Under the pieces are notes generated by a model. It saw only the letters and a program-made list of their open reading frames with translations. It was not told where the DNA came from and searched no databases. 64,000 nucleotides of DNA from Methylobacillus methanolivorans. Lineage in GTDB: Bacteria; Pseudomonadota; Gammaproteobacteria; Burkholderiales; Methylophilaceae. Position 1 is the first letter of the stretch. Each line of letters starts with the position of its first letter. Positions 42,938 through 53,014 of this stretch are shown in pieces. A program made the position numbers and the translations under genes. The stretch spans positions 564,715-628,714 of the forward strand of contig NZ_JAJAVF010000004.1 of assembly GCF_020531845.1 (NCBI RefSeq), written 5' to 3'.

Positions 42938-43663
42938 ATGGCAGGGCATTCCAAATGGGCCAACATCCAGCACCGTAAAGGTCGCCAGGATGCTAAGCGT
43001 GGCAAGATTTTCACCAAGCTGATCAAGGAAATCACTGTATCTGCGCGCCTCTCGGGCGGTGATCTCAATTTCAATCCGCGCTTGCGCGCTGCCGTGGCAG
43101 AAGCCAAGGAGCAGAACATGCCTGCCGATAACATCACGCGGGCGATCAAGCGTGGTACTGGCGAGCTTGAGGGCGTCAACTACGAAGAAATCCGTTATGA
43201 AGGTTATGGTATTGGTGGCGCTGCCATCATTATTGACTGCCTGACCGATAACAAGCAGCGCGCAGTCGCTGATGTGCGTCATGCCTTGAGCAAAAACGGC
43301 GGCAATCTCGGCACTGATGGTTCTGTTTCTTTCATGTTCAAGCACTGCGGCGTGTTGGTGTTTGAGCCAGGTACTAGCGAAGATCAAGTGATGGAAGCCG
43401 CACTGGAAGCCGGTGCGGAAGATGTGGTGGCAGATGAGGATGGCAGCATCGAAGTGATTACTTCACCTGGTGACTTCACAGCGGTGAAAGAGGCATTGGA
43501 AGCGGCAGGTCTGAAGCCGGTATTGGCTGAAGTGACGATGAAGCCGGATAACGAAACCGTATTTAGTGGTGAAGACGGTGCCAAGATGCAGAAGCTGCTG
43601 GATGCACTGGAAGATCTCGATGACGTGCAGGATGTCTACACGACTGCCGTGATCGAGGAGTAA
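42938..43663 (+). CDS. yebC: YebC/PmpR family probable transcriptional/translational regulator
   Basis: 241 aa. Starts [20 protein letters not shown], the signature of the family, followed by [20 protein letters not shown]. YebC/TACO1 proteins have been implicated in transcription control and in easing translation at polyproline stalls. The stop overlaps the ruvC start (TAATG) in the conserved yebC-ruvC-ruvA-ruvB order. ATG at 42938 follows AAAGGA; the in-frame extension to 42860 is not typical. Confidence 0.93.
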   Translation: MAGHSKWANIQHRKGRQDAKRGKIFTKLIKEITVSARLSGGDLNFNPRLRAAVAEAKEQNMPADNITRAIKRGTGELEGVNYEEIRYEGYGIGGAAIIIDCLTDNKQRAVADVRHALSKNGGNLGTDGSVSFMFKHCGVLVFEPGTSEDQVMEAALEAGAEDVVADEDGSIEVITSPGDFTAVKEALEAAGLKPVLAEVTMKPDNETVFSGEDGAKMQKLLDALEDLDDVQDVYTTAVIEE

Positions 43664-44205
43664 TGACAACGCGCATCCTCGGTATCGACCCCGGCCTGCG
43701 CTTGACGGGATTCGGAGTGATTGAAAAAACCGGCGAGAAGCTTGCCTATATTGCGAGTGGCACCATCAAGACGACTACTGGCAAAGGCAGTGAAATCGAG
43801 GATTTGCCAACCCGGCTCAAGATCATCCTTGATAGCATTGCCGAAGTGATCGCCAGCTACCAGCCGCAGCAGGCTGCCATTGAGAAAGTGTTTGTCAACG
43901 TTAATCCCCAGTCCACCTTGTTGCTAGGCCAGGCGCGCGGTGCTGCGATCAGTGCGCTGGTGTTGCAGAATCTACCGGTGGCGGAATACACGGCCTTGCA
44001 AGTCAAGCAATCCGTGGTTGGCAATGGCCATGCCGCGAAGGATCAGGTGCAGGAGATGGTCAAGCGTTTGCTCAATCTGCCTGGCCTGCCCCGACCAGAT
44101 TCGGCAGATGCGTTGGCTTGTGCGATTTGTCATGCACATGGTGGGCAGGGCTTGGGTAAATTGGCAACGGCAGGATTCAGGGTAAAGGGTGGCAGGTTAA
44201 TATGA
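43663..44205 (+). CDS. ruvC: Holliday junction resolvase RuvC
   Basis: 180 aa. The RNase-H-like catalytic acids are present: Asp in [13 protein letters not shown] near residue 8, Glu in AIEKVFVN near 68 and Asp in [12 protein letters not shown] near 143. RuvC cuts Holliday junctions as a dimer together with RuvAB. Overlaps yebC by one base and ruvA by four (ATGA). Confidence 0.96.
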   Translation: MTTRILGIDPGLRLTGFGVIEKTGEKLAYIASGTIKTTTGKGSEIEDLPTRLKIILDSIAEVIASYQPQQAAIEKVFVNVNPQSTLLLGQARGAAISALVLQNLPVAEYTALQVKQSVVGNGHAAKDQVQEMVKRLLNLPGLPRPDSADALACAICHAHGGQGLGKLATAGFRVKGGRLI

Positions 44206-44786
44206 TTGCAAGATTAAGCGGTATCCTGATTGAGAAAACCCCACCGCAGGTGGTGATTGATTGTCATGGCGTAGGTTATGAATGCGAAGTGCCCATGAGT
44301 ACTTTCTATAACCTGCCAGCCACGGGTGAAAAAGTCGTGTTATTGACCCAGTTCATCGTGCGTGAGGATGCGCAACTGTTGTATGGCTTTGGTTCTGAGC
44401 AAGAGCGTGCAACTTTCCGACAATTGCTCAAGGTGAATGGTATAGGAGCAAAGTCAGCGCTTGCTATCCTTAGCGGCCTTTCTGTTGATGATCTTGCTCA
44501 GGCCGTGGCTTTGCAGGAAACCGGGTTGCTGACCAAGGTGCCTGGCATAGGCAAGAAAACAGCCGAGCGCCTGCTGCTGGAACTCAAGGACAAGTTTTCT
44601 ATTGATGGCGGAGCTGCGTTGGCCGGTGTGAATCAGGCTAAATCAGCCAGTGGAGACGTGCTCAATGCCCTGCTGGCGCTAGGTTACAACGAGCGCGAAG
44701 CGTTGGCAGCCGTGAAGCAATTGCCTGCTGATACCTCGGTGACTGAAGGCATCAAGCTTGCCCTCAAGTCGCTGGCTAAGAGCTAG
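44202..44786 (+). CDS. ruvA: Holliday junction branch-migration protein RuvA
   Basis: 194 aa. The N-terminal OB domain ([20 protein letters not shown]), the helix-hairpin-helix segments ([14 protein letters not shown] and [13 protein letters not shown]) and the C-terminal domain III that contacts RuvB are all present. It binds the four-way junction as a tetramer. Coupled to ruvC by an ATGA overlap; ruvB follows after a 113-base gap. Confidence 0.96.
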   Translation: MIARLSGILIEKTPPQVVIDCHGVGYECEVPMSTFYNLPATGEKVVLLTQFIVREDAQLLYGFGSEQERATFRQLLKVNGIGAKSALAILSGLSVDDLAQAVALQETGLLTKVPGIGKKTAERLLLELKDKFSIDGGAALAGVNQAKSASGDVLNALLALGYNEREALAAVKQLPADTSVTEGIKLALKSLAKS

Positions 44787-44899
44787 TGGCACCTATGCTC
44801 ATCATGAAGCGGGAAGTCTTGCGTGGTTTTCTGTATCATGCAGATATTATGTCAATAGCCAATTAGCTACTGATCTGACGTATACCCATATTTCACCTG

Positions 44900-45937
44900 A
44901 TGATAGAAACTGACCGCTTAATCGCCCCCTCTACCCAAGGCACGCAGGAAGAAGCGCTGGAGCGCGCATTGCGCCCCAAGGTGCTCGACGAATATGTCGG
45001 GCAGGAAAAGGCGCGCGGCCAGCTTGAAATCTTCATTAACGCTGCACGCGGGCGCTCCGAGGCGCTGGATCATGTGCTGCTGTTTGGCCCGCCTGGCCTG
45101 GGCAAGACCACCTTGGCGCACATCATCGCGAAGGAAATGGGCGTCAATATGCGCCAGACCTCTGGCCCAGTGCTTGAGCGAGCAGGTGATCTAGCCGCAC
45201 TGCTGACCAATCTTGAGCCCAATGATGTGCTCTTCATTGATGAAATTCACCGTTTGTCGCCAGTGGTCGAGGAGATTCTTTATCCGGCGATGGAGGATTA
45301 CCGCCTCGATATCATGATAGGTGAAGGGCCAGCAGCGCGTTCGGTGCGCCTGGATTTACCTCCCTTTACGCTGGTGGGGGCGACTACTCGTGCAGGGATG
45401 CTGACCAATCCTTTGCGTGACCGTTTCGGTATCGTCTCGCGCCTAGAATTTTATACGGCAGAAGAGCTAGCACGCATCGTACATCGCTCTGCTGGCTTGC
45501 TTGAGGTATCCATGCAGCAGCAGGGGGCGTTGGAAATTGCCCGGCGTTCGCGTGGTACGCCACGTATCGCCAATCGGCTTTTGCGCCGTGTGCGTGACTA
45601 TGCCCAGGTGAAATCTGATGGCATCGTGAGTGCAGATATTGCCGATGCCGCATTGAAAATGCTGGATGTCGACAAGCTTGGTTTTGATGTGATGGACCGC
45701 AAACTGTTGTTGGCTGTGCTGGAAAAATTCGATGGTGGGCCGGTGGGGCTGGATAACCTCGCCGCGGCGATCGGCGAAGAGCGCGATACTATCGAGGATG
45801 TACTTGAGCCGTATCTCATCCAGCAAGGCTACCTGATGCGTACTCCGCGTGGGCGCATTGCCACCCAGCAGGCTTATCAGCATTTCGGTTTGGCAGTGCC
45901 AGGAAAATTGGGCACGGGAGAGCTTTGGCAGCAATGA
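44900..45937 (+). CDS. ruvB: Holliday junction branch-migration ATPase RuvB
   Basis: 345 aa. Walker [10 protein letters not shown] near residue 62, Walker [11 protein letters not shown] near 112, sensor GATTRAGML and the arginine-finger region are intact, with the C-terminal winged-helix domain ([19 protein letters not shown]). The hexameric motor drives branch migration with RuvA. The 113-base gap before it may hold its own promoter. The stop overlaps the ybgC-like start (ATGA). Confidence 0.96.
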   Translation: MIETDRLIAPSTQGTQEEALERALRPKVLDEYVGQEKARGQLEIFINAARGRSEALDHVLLFGPPGLGKTTLAHIIAKEMGVNMRQTSGPVLERAGDLAALLTNLEPNDVLFIDEIHRLSPVVEEILYPAMEDYRLDIMIGEGPAARSVRLDLPPFTLVGATTRAGMLTNPLRDRFGIVSRLEFYTAEELARIVHRSAGLLEVSMQQQGALEIARRSRGTPRIANRLLRRVRDYAQVKSDGIVSADIADAALKMLDVDKLGFDVMDRKLLLAVLEKFDGGPVGLDNLAAAIGEERDTIEDVLEPYLIQQGYLMRTPRGRIATQQAYQHFGLAVPGKLGTGELWQQ

Positions 45938-46344
45938 GTTCAAGCCGGGAGTTCCGTTGGCCGGTTCGTGTCTACTACGAAGATACCGATAGTGGTGGCG
46001 TGGTTTATCACTCGAATTACCTTAAGTTCATGGAGCGTGCGCGCACCGAGTTCTTGCGTAGCCTGGGGTTTGGGCAGGCGGAACTAAGAGATGATCTTGG
46101 GGTCTTGTTCGTGGTGCGTAGCCTTGCGCTACAATACCGCCGCCCCGCGCGTTTTGATGATGTGCTGGCAGTCGTGACGCGACTCAAGGACTTTAGGCGC
46201 AGTCTCATGACATTTGAACAGAAAATCTATCGTGGCGATGAATTGCTGACTGAGGCCACGGTTGATATCGTCTGTATTGATGCTGAACAATTCAGGCCGG
46301 TCATTATTCCGGCTGTTGTACGCAACATGATTGATCCTGAGTGA
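45934..46344 (+). CDS. ybgC: Tol-Pal-associated acyl-CoA thioesterase YbgC
   Basis: 136 aa hot-dog-fold thioesterase. The catalytic Asp lies in [20 protein letters not shown] near residue 16 to 35, followed by [12 protein letters not shown]. YbgC hydrolyses short- to long-chain acyl-CoA and is linked to phospholipid synthesis at the tol-pal locus. ATG at 45934 overlaps the ruvB stop; it precedes tolQ by 33 bases, the usual order. Confidence 0.93.
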   Translation: MSSSREFRWPVRVYYEDTDSGGVVYHSNYLKFMERARTEFLRSLGFGQAELRDDLGVLFVVRSLALQYRRPARFDDVLAVVTRLKDFRRSLMTFEQKIYRGDELLTEATVDIVCIDAEQFRPVIIPAVVRNMIDPE

Positions 46345-46377
46345 TCAGTCTACATGATCAAACCCAATGGAGCTTGA

Positions 46378-47052
46378 ATGAATCCTACTGAAGACATGTC
46401 GTTTATCTCGCTGATTGCGGGTGCCAGTGTGCCCGCCCAGTTGGTGATGGCTATTCTGGTGCTGACATCGCTAATTTCTTGGTGGTATATCTTCATCAAG
46501 TTTTTTGCTATTCGCAGTGCTGATCGTGATGCGGAAGAGTTTGAGCGTGTGTTCTGGAAGGGTGGCGATCTCAACCAGCTTTATGAAAGCGTGAATTCCG
46601 GTCGCCGTAGCACGCAGGGTATGGCCAGCATTTTTGAGGCTGGCTTCAAGGATTATGCCCGCCTTAAGCGGCAATCCGGCCTGGAGGTGAGCGATGTCAC
46701 CGAGGGTGCGCGTCGGGCAATGCGCGCTGCTTACAATCGCGAAATGGATGATCTGGATTCTCACCTGCCATTCTTGGCATCTGTTGGCTCTGTCAGCCCG
46801 TACATCGGTTTGCTGGGCACGGTCTGGGGCATCATGAATGCTTTCCGCGGGTTGTCCAATATGGCGCAGGCCACCTTGTCGCATGTTGCACCCGGTATTG
46901 CCGAGGCATTGGTGGCGACGGCCATCGGCCTGTTTGCTGCCATCCCTGCCGTGATTGCCTATAACCGCTTCACGGCATCTGTGGATCGTTTGGCCGTACG
47001 CTACGAGAGTTTTATCGAAGAGTTCACCAATATCCTGCAACGCAAGGCTTAA
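46378..47052 (+). CDS. tolQ: Tol-Pal system proton-channel protein TolQ
   Basis: 224 aa. Three transmembrane helices: residues ~15-38, and two in the ExbB-like core (LASVGSVSPYIGLLGTVWGIM near 140; AEALVATAIGLFAAIPAVIAY near 180). TolQ with TolR forms the inner-membrane proton-driven motor that energises TolA for cell-envelope constriction at division. GGAG precedes the ATG, and tolR follows after 10 bases. Confidence 0.96.
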   Translation: MNPTEDMSFISLIAGASVPAQLVMAILVLTSLISWWYIFIKFFAIRSADRDAEEFERVFWKGGDLNQLYESVNSGRRSTQGMASIFEAGFKDYARLKRQSGLEVSDVTEGARRAMRAAYNREMDDLDSHLPFLASVGSVSPYIGLLGTVWGIMNAFRGLSNMAQATLSHVAPGIAEALVATAIGLFAAIPAVIAYNRFTASVDRLAVRYESFIEEFTNILQRKA

Positions 47053-47062
47053 GGAGGGTGTG

Positions 47063-47449
47063 ATGAGTCGTCGCAAATCACGCCGCCTGATGAACCAGAT
47101 TAACGTCGTGCCGTACATTGACGTGATGTTGGTGCTGTTGGTGATTTTTATGGTGACTGCGCCCATGACTAATCCAGGGGTGGTCGAGTTGCCCCAAGTG
47201 GGCCAGGCCCTCAAGCAGGCGGCTGCCCCTGTTGTGATTACTGTCAAGGCGGATGGTCGTGCCGAGCTTGATGGCAAGGTGTTGCAGCGCGATGAGCTAC
47301 TGTTTGCCGTCAAGACACAAATCGAGCAAACGCCTGATCGGGCGATCGTGATCGCTGCTGACAAGAATGTCCAGTATGACAAGGTGGTGACTTTGATGGA
47401 CAGTCTCAAGCAGTACAAGGTGGGGTTGTTGCTCAAGCCAGCCAATTGA
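47063..47449 (+). CDS. tolR: Tol-Pal system protein TolR
   Basis: 128 aa. The single membrane helix carries the conserved Asp in VVPYIDVMLVLLVIFMVTAP near residue 20, which forms the proton path with TolQ. The periplasmic domain has ITVKADGRAELDGK and ADKNVQYDKVVTLMD. AAGGAGG lies just before ATG 47063; an in-frame extension to 46955 overlaps tolQ and lacks TolR features. Confidence 0.96.
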   Translation: MSRRKSRRLMNQINVVPYIDVMLVLLVIFMVTAPMTNPGVVELPQVGQALKQAAAPVVITVKADGRAELDGKVLQRDELLFAVKTQIEQTPDRAIVIAADKNVQYDKVVTLMDSLKQYKVGLLLKPAN

Positions 47450-47452
47450 TGC

Positions 47453-48274
47453 ATGAAGCCACGTAATAAAAATCCTTACAAGGTCCGCGCTGCGGCACTT
47501 TCACTGCTCACCCATCTGTTATTGCTGGGGGCGTTGTTTGTGTCTTTCGATTGGAAGACTCATCAGCCAGTGACTGTCGCACAAGTTGAACTTTGGGAAA
47601 ACTTGCCTGTTGCCCAGCCGGTGACTAAACCACCACAGCCACAGCCGACTCCTGAGCCACCAAAACCGGAACCCAAACCAGAGCCTAAGCCTGAACCAAA
47701 GCCCGAGCCAGCACCAGAGCCTCAACCTGAAGCTGAAATCCAGGTAAAAAAGGAGCCCGAGAAAAAGGTGGTGAAGCCGGAAAAAAAACCTGAACCAAAA
47801 AAGCCGGAGCCCAAGCCTGAACCAAAGAAGCCAGAACCGGTAAAGCCTGAGCCGAAGAAAGAGGATAAGGTCAAGCTGGATGAGCTGAAGAAGTTACAGC
47901 AACAATTACTGGAAGAAAGCGCCCAGCCTGCGGCAGCTAAAAAACAAGGGCCTACTCAATCTGGTGATAATGTGGTGAATCAGAGTGAAATAGATAAATA
48001 CTTGGGTCAGATTCGCGACAAGATCAAGCGCAATGTCAACCGCCAGCTATGTGGCACGGGCAAGCCTGAGTTGGAAGTGGGCATTAGCCTGATGCCGACG
48101 GGAGAGGTTATTGGTGTGCCGCGCATATTGAAGAGCAGCGGCTTGCCAGCTTGTGATGAGGCGATTGAGCGGGCAATATTGCAGGCTCAGCCTTTGCCTG
48201 TCCCTGCTCAGTCCGAACTATTCTCGCGATTCCGCGATCTCAGGCTCAAATTCCGCCCTAATGAGGATGGTTAA
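47453..48274 (+). CDS. tolA: Cell-envelope integrity protein TolA
   Basis: 273 aa. A membrane helix at ~residues 14-30 is followed by a Pro/Glu/Lys-rich stalk with many PEPK-type repeats (~55-145) in place of the long helical stalk of E. coli TolA, then a C-terminal TolA/TonB-like domain (NRQLCGTGKPELEVGISLMP; GVPRILKSSGLPACDEAIERA) with two Cys. It links the TolQR motor to TolB/Pal across the periplasm. It starts three bases after tolR. Confidence 0.93.
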   Translation: MKPRNKNPYKVRAAALSLLTHLLLLGALFVSFDWKTHQPVTVAQVELWENLPVAQPVTKPPQPQPTPEPPKPEPKPEPKPEPKPEPAPEPQPEAEIQVKKEPEKKVVKPEKKPEPKKPEPKPEPKKPEPVKPEPKKEDKVKLDELKKLQQQLLEESAQPAAAKKQGPTQSGDNVVNQSEIDKYLGQIRDKIKRNVNRQLCGTGKPELEVGISLMPTGEVIGVPRILKSSGLPACDEAIERAILQAQPLPVPAQSELFSRFRDLRLKFRPNEDG

Positions 48275-48472
48275 TCATTGCGGCTGATGAGGTGCTGGCT
48301 GCTTTTGTGATGCGGAAGTGTGAATTGTTAGCACATATCAGTTGATAGTTACATCATTGACGGCTGGAAAGCATTGTTTTGTCGAGCCCCATGGCAAGAT
48401 GTGGCGGGAGTTTGATAGAATGTGCGCTTAGCTATCGGGGAACTTTGCATTATTTTATCGCCCTAAACCCTC

Positions 48473-49771
48473 ATGAATAAATTACGCTTATTTCTCAGTC
48501 CCTTAGTTTTTCTCCTGTCATTTGGTCTCACCCATGGCGCGCATGCGGCCTTGACGGTGGAAATTGTCGGTGGTGCAGCACAGCAGATCCCGATTGCCAT
48601 CGTGCCGTTTGCACAGCAGGGTAATCTCCCTGCCCAGCAAGACACGATTGCCAATGTGATTAGTGCCGATTTGCGGCGCAGCGGCTTGTTTCGAGTGCTG
48701 GAAACACGTGGTGTTGCTAATCAGCCTAGCGATATCAGCCAAGTGAGCTATTCTGATTGGGCAGCTATCCAGGCGCAGGCATTGACGATAGGTAAAGTCG
48801 AAGTATTACCAGACAATCGTCTTAAGGTGTCTTTCCGTCTGCTTGATGTTTACAAGCAAAACCAATTGGTGGGCATGGAGTACAACATTACGCCAGCCCA
48901 ACTGCGCCTGACAGCGCACAAGATTGCTGATGTGATCTACCAGAAACTGACAGGTGAGCAGGGTGTGTTTGCCACCCGTATTGCCTATGTCAGCAAGTCT
49001 GCCGGGCGTTATGCCTTGCAAGTCGCGGATTCTGATGGGTATAACCCGCAGACCGTAGTTTCCTCTGTCGAGCCTATCATTTCTCCGGTGTGGTCGCCTG
49101 AAGGTAGCAGGCTGGCTTATGTTTCTTTTGAAAAGAAGAAGCCTATTGTTTATGTGCAGTCACTGGTCTCCGGTCAGCGCACCGTATTGGCCAATTTCAA
49201 GGGCAATAACAGTGCGCCATCCTGGTCACCTGATGGCAAGAAGCTGGCGATTGTATTGACGCATGCAGCCAATTCACAGGTATATAGCATCAATGCCGAT
49301 GGCACTGGTTTGCAGCAGTTGACCCGCACTACTGCGATTGATACAGAACCTACTTGGTCGCCTGATGGACGCTATATCTATTTCACATCTGATCGTGGCG
49401 GTAGCCCGCAAATTTACCGTATGCCCGCCACTGGTGGCGATGCCAGTCGCATGACGTTTGAGGGCGGTTATGTGGTGAGTCCGCGTATTTCGCCAGATGG
49501 CAAGTCTCTTGCTTATATCCGCCGTGATGCCGGGCTGTTTAAGGTCGCGATACAGGATCTCCAGTCTGGTCAGGTGCAGGTGTTGAGCGACGGCCCTAAG
49601 GATGAGTCTCCCAGTTTTGCGCCTAATGGCCGCATGTTGTTGCATGCTACTCGCATCGGTGGACGTGGTGCCTTGGCCGCGGTGTCTGCTGATGGCCGCG
49701 TCAAGCAGCGTTTGAGCGAAAGTGGTGGTGATGTGCGTGAGCCTGCTTGGGGGCCGATTATCAACCAGTAG
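48473..49771 (+). CDS. tolB: Tol-Pal system periplasmic protein TolB
   Basis: 432 aa. A signal peptide with cleavage at AHA-A precedes the N-terminal TolB domain (IPIAIVPFAQQG), and a six-bladed beta-propeller built of repeats such as PTWSPDGRYIYFTSDRGG. TolB binds Pal and TolA and transmits the motor cycle to the outer membrane. A 198-base gap from tolA, with TAGAAT near 48416, may hold a separate promoter. Confidence 0.96.
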   Translation: MNKLRLFLSPLVFLLSFGLTHGAHAALTVEIVGGAAQQIPIAIVPFAQQGNLPAQQDTIANVISADLRRSGLFRVLETRGVANQPSDISQVSYSDWAAIQAQALTIGKVEVLPDNRLKVSFRLLDVYKQNQLVGMEYNITPAQLRLTAHKIADVIYQKLTGEQGVFATRIAYVSKSAGRYALQVADSDGYNPQTVVSSVEPIISPVWSPEGSRLAYVSFEKKKPIVYVQSLVSGQRTVLANFKGNNSAPSWSPDGKKLAIVLTHAANSQVYSINADGTGLQQLTRTTAIDTEPTWSPDGRYIYFTSDRGGSPQIYRMPATGGDASRMTFEGGYVVSPRISPDGKSLAYIRRDAGLFKVAIQDLQSGQVQVLSDGPKDESPSFAPNGRMLLHATRIGGRGALAAVSADGRVKQRLSESGGDVREPAWGPIINQ

Positions 49772-49909
49772 GGTGATGTAAAGAATAACAAGCAAGTTTT
49801 TGTGAAAATAGCCGTTATGCGTACGTCGGGTGTTTTTGTAACAACAGGCAAGTTTGTAGTGATGTAACAGTTGATGTGTGTCTTTAGATAATTTAAAGGA
49901 GAGAACAAA

Positions 49910-50449
49910 GTGAACAAGAATATCGTGATCAGTGTATTGCTCGCAGCGATGTTGGCAGCTTGCTCAAGCAAGGCAGTGAAAGAAACTCCACAAGCGGCTG
50001 TTGAAGATAAGAGTCCAGCTACAACACAAAGCAGCAGCTCCAGTGGTTCTGCTACCAGTGGCGTATCTGACTCTTCTCTGTCCAGCAACCCGCTGAAGGA
50101 TCCTAACAACATCTTGTCCAAGCGCAACGTATATTTCGACTTTGACAGCGATGCGATCAAGGCAGAGTTCCGCCCATTGATCGAGGCACATGCGCAATAC
50201 CTGAGCTCACATGGTGATGCCAAGGTGTTCCTGCAAGGTAATACCGATGATCGTGGTACACGTGAATACAACTTGTCCTTGGGTCAACGCCGTGCTGTTG
50301 CCGTCAAGAAGGTGTTGAACCTGCTGGGCGTACAAGATGCACAGATCGAGACTGTCAGCTTCGGCAAGGAAAAGGCTAACGCTGCTTGCGCTGACGAAAC
50401 TTGCTGGCAGCAAGATCGCCGTGTAGAACTTCAATATCAAGGCGAGTAA
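49910..50449 (+). CDS. pal: Peptidoglycan-associated lipoprotein Pal
   Basis: 179 aa. The signal ends in lipobox LAAC, then a Ser/Thr-rich linker and an OmpA-like domain (VYFDFDSDAIKAEFRPLI; LQGNTDDRGTREYNLSLGQRRA), which binds diaminopimelate in peptidoglycan. Pal anchors the outer membrane to the wall and partners TolB. AAAGGAGAG lies upstream; cpoB follows after three bases. Confidence 0.96.
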   Translation: MNKNIVISVLLAAMLAACSSKAVKETPQAAVEDKSPATTQSSSSSGSATSGVSDSSLSSNPLKDPNNILSKRNVYFDFDSDAIKAEFRPLIEAHAQYLSSHGDAKVFLQGNTDDRGTREYNLSLGQRRAVAVKKVLNLLGVQDAQIETVSFGKEKANAACADETCWQQDRRVELQYQGE

Positions 50450-50452
50450 TTC

Positions 50453-51277
50453 ATGATGCAGCGTTTACTGGTGTTGGTTGTCGTCGGTTTTCTTTCTCTG
50501 CCTCTTCTCGCGCAGGCTGCGCTATTTGGGGATGATGAAGCAAGAAAAAAGATTGCAGATCTGCAACAGCAGGTACAAACCCAGCACCAGGAAACGCAAG
50601 CTGCATTAGCGGAGCTGAAGAAAAGCCAGCAGGCCTTGGAAGCAAAAAGCCAAGGTATGCTGGACCTGATGGGGCAAATAGATAGGCTCAATCAGGAAAT
50701 TAGCCGCCTTAGGGGTGATCTTGAGGTGGTCAATCACAATGTAGACAATACCCAGCAGCGTCAGCGTGATTTGTATGCTGATACTGACGGGCGCTTACGC
50801 AAGCTGGAAGAGGGCGGTGTATCTGCACATGCGCAGGCTGGTTCAGATGAGGGGGCAGCCCCTGCCTCGAATGGTGGTAGTGCTGGCAATCCTGAAGCGC
50901 GTGATCTGGATGCGGCCAAGGCGCTCAGTGCATCTGGAAAATTCAAGGAGGCATTTGACGCTTATAACAAGTTCCTGCAAGCCTATCCTGGCTCATCTCT
51001 GACGGCAGAGGCATTGCTTGGCTTGGGTAGTGCCCAGTTTTCATTGAAGAACTACAAGGCTTCCATTAGCACCCAGCAGAAACTGATTTCGCAGTTTCCG
51101 AATAGCGACAAGGTGCCAGATGCCTTGTTTAGTATTGCCAATAGCCAGATCCAGCTTTCTGATGTGGATGGTGCCAAGAAAACCTTGCGTGGTTTATTGG
51201 AGAAATTTCCCAGCCACGAATTGGCGCCGAGTGCCAAGCGACGCCTGAATGTGCTGGACTCAATCAAGTCCAGATAG
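50453..51277 (+). CDS. cpoB: Cell-division coordinator CpoB (YbgF)
   Basis: 274 aa. A signal peptide (cleaved near AQAA) precedes a coiled-coil trimerisation region (~residues 30-120, rich in Gln/Leu heptads) and a C-terminal set of TPR repeats (ARDLDAAKALSASGKFKEAF; YKASISTQQKLISQFPNS). CpoB links Tol-Pal energy to peptidoglycan synthesis by PBP1B. Start ATG at 50453; a second ATG follows at once. Confidence 0.93.
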   Translation: MMQRLLVLVVVGFLSLPLLAQAALFGDDEARKKIADLQQQVQTQHQETQAALAELKKSQQALEAKSQGMLDLMGQIDRLNQEISRLRGDLEVVNHNVDNTQQRQRDLYADTDGRLRKLEEGGVSAHAQAGSDEGAAPASNGGSAGNPEARDLDAAKALSASGKFKEAFDAYNKFLQAYPGSSLTAEALLGLGSAQFSLKNYKASISTQQKLISQFPNSDKVPDALFSIANSQIQLSDVDGAKKTLRGLLEKFPSHELAPSAKRRLNVLDSIKSR

Positions 51278-51283
51278 TTTCCT

Positions 51284-51922
51284 GTGTTACGTATTCATGA
51301 GATTTTTTACTCCCTGCAAGGGGAGTCATCGCGTGTAGGCCTGCCTACCGTTTTTGTGCGCCTTACTGGGTGCCCGATGCGCTGCGTCTATTGTGATACC
51401 GAGTATGCCTTCAAGGGCGGTAGCAACATGACACTGGATGCTATCCTTGAACAGGTGGCCAGCTACGGTGCGCACTATGTCTGTGTGACCGGGGGCGAGC
51501 CTCTGGCGCAAAAGAAAGGCTGTCTGGAGCTGTTAAAGCGACTGTGTGACGCTGGGTATGAAGTTTCGCTAGAAACCGGTGGTGCGATCGCCACGGATGG
51601 TGTTGATGAGCGCGTGGCGGTGATTCTGGACATTAAAACGCCAGATTCAGGCGAGCTCGCCAAAAATCACTGGGATAATCTCTCTCGCCTCAAGCCTAAT
51701 GATGAAATCAAGATCGTGCTCTGTAGTCGAGCAGATTATGAGTGGGCCAAGCAATTGCTGGCCGAACATGCGCTCAACGAGAAATGTCCCGTTATTTTTT
51801 CACCGGTTTACAGCCAAGTGAAGCCTGCAGAGCTTGCTGACTGGGTGTTGGCAGATAAATTGCCAGTGCGTATGCAAGTGCAGTTGCACAAAATTCTCTG
51901 GGGCGAGACCCCGGGAAAATAA
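51284..51922 (+). CDS. queE: 7-carboxy-7-deazaguanine synthase
   Basis: 212 aa radical SAM enzyme. The cluster motif is CPMRCVYC (CX3CX2C) near residue 27, and GGEPLAQ binds SAM. It makes 7-carboxy-7-deazaguanine from 6-carboxytetrahydropterin in queuosine synthesis, and queC for the next step follows 46 bases later. GTG at 51284 is the start, six bases after cpoB. Confidence 0.94.
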   Translation: MLRIHEIFYSLQGESSRVGLPTVFVRLTGCPMRCVYCDTEYAFKGGSNMTLDAILEQVASYGAHYVCVTGGEPLAQKKGCLELLKRLCDAGYEVSLETGGAIATDGVDERVAVILDIKTPDSGELAKNHWDNLSRLKPNDEIKIVLCSRADYEWAKQLLAEHALNEKCPVIFSPVYSQVKPAELADWVLADKLPVRMQVQLHKILWGETPGK

Positions 51923-51968
51923 TCAAAGCTGGTTACCACTCGGTAGCCATTCTTGAGGAATTAACGTC

Positions 51969-52658
51969 ATGAGCAAAAAAGCCGTCGTGCTATTGTCAGG
52001 TGGCTTGGATTCGGCCACTGTGCTGGCGATTGCCCGCAGTCAAGGCTATGAAGCCTATTGCTTGAGTCTTGATTACCAGCAGCGCCATCGCGCCGAGCTT
52101 GATGCGGCTGAGCGTGTTACCCAGGCGCTGGGGGCTGTCATGCACCGAACGGTCAAGCTTGATCTATCGATTTTTGGTGGCTCTGCCTTGACCGATGCCT
52201 CAATTGCCGTACCTGAGGCACCAGCGGAGGGGATCCCCGTAACTTATGTACCTGCGCGCAATACCATTATGTTGTCGCTTGCGTTGGCTTGGGCAGAGGT
52301 ACTGGATGCGCGTGATATTTTCATTGGTGTCAATGCCTTGGATTATTCTGGTTACCCGGATTGTCGCGGTGAATACGTTCGTGCTTTCCAGGCCATGGCT
52401 AATCTTGCAACCAAGAGTGCTGTTGAAGGCCGTACAATCAGCATCCACGCGCCATTGATCGAAATGACCAAGGCGCAAATCGTGAAGCAGGGGACTGCAC
52501 TAGGGCTTGATTATGGCATCACTGTTTCTTGCTACCAGGCAGATGCGCAAGGACATGCATGTGGTGTGTGCGATTCTTGCCGATTACGGCGTCAGGGCTT
52601 TATTGCAGCAGGCTTGGCTGATCCCACGCGTTATGCATCGACAGCAAAAACTGCATGA
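51969..52658 (+). CDS. queC: 7-cyano-7-deazaguanine synthase
   Basis: 229 aa. The PP-loop is [12 protein letters not shown] near residue 8, and the zinc site is CYQAD...[10 protein letters not shown] near 185-205. QueC turns 7-carboxy-7-deazaguanine into preQ0 using ATP and ammonia. It pairs with queE directly upstream; queD and queF are not in the window. Confidence 0.95.
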   Translation: MSKKAVVLLSGGLDSATVLAIARSQGYEAYCLSLDYQQRHRAELDAAERVTQALGAVMHRTVKLDLSIFGGSALTDASIAVPEAPAEGIPVTYVPARNTIMLSLALAWAEVLDARDIFIGVNALDYSGYPDCRGEYVRAFQAMANLATKSAVEGRTISIHAPLIEMTKAQIVKQGTALGLDYGITVSCYQADAQGHACGVCDSCRLRRQGFIAAGLADPTRYASTAKTA

Positions 52659-52663
52659 TGGAC

Positions 52664-52693
52664 TTGCCAAGACTATAAAAAATAACGTAAAAT
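52664..52693 (+). promoter_or_regulatory. Probable promoter of the rpsP-rimM-trmD-rplS operon
   Basis: TTGCCA (52664-52669) and TAAAAT (52688-52693) are 18 bases apart, 36 bases before the rpsP start. The promoter overlaps the end of no gene, and the operon is expected to need a strong one. Confidence 0.6.
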
Positions 52694-52729
52694 CCGCGCC
52701 TTTCAGTCCAATCCAAAGAGAACAAGATT

Positions 52730-52978
52730 ATGGTGATTATTCGTCTCGCCCGCGGTGGCGCGAAGAAAGCTCCTTTTTACAGCGTTGTTGTAGCTGATTC
52801 CCGTAACCGTCGTGATGGTCGCTTCATTGAGCGTGTTGGTTTCTACAACCCACTCGCGAAAGAAGGCCAAGAAGGCCTGCGTCTGAACAGCGAGCGTATC
52901 GCTCACTGGCGTAGCAACGGTGCTCAGTTGTCTGAGAGCGTAGCCCGCTTGGTTAAGCAAGCTCAAAAGTCTGCTTAA
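52730..52978 (+). CDS. rpsP: 30S ribosomal protein S16
   Basis: 82 aa, standard length. [20 protein letters not shown] and the [20 protein letters not shown] segment are characteristic of S16. It heads the conserved rpsP-rimM-trmD-rplS operon; rimM follows 36 bases later. Confidence 0.97.
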   Translation: MVIIRLARGGAKKAPFYSVVVADSRNRRDGRFIERVGFYNPLAKEGQEGLRLNSERIAHWRSNGAQLSESVARLVKQAQKSA

Positions 52979-53014
52979 TTTAAGGACCGCTGTGCAAGCG
53001 GTTATTAGCAAGCT

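Noticed and set aside
46471..47454. 327-codon open frame antisense to tolQ and tolR
   Set aside because: It is opposite two well-identified genes, with low-complexity or arginine/threonine-rich content and no domain.
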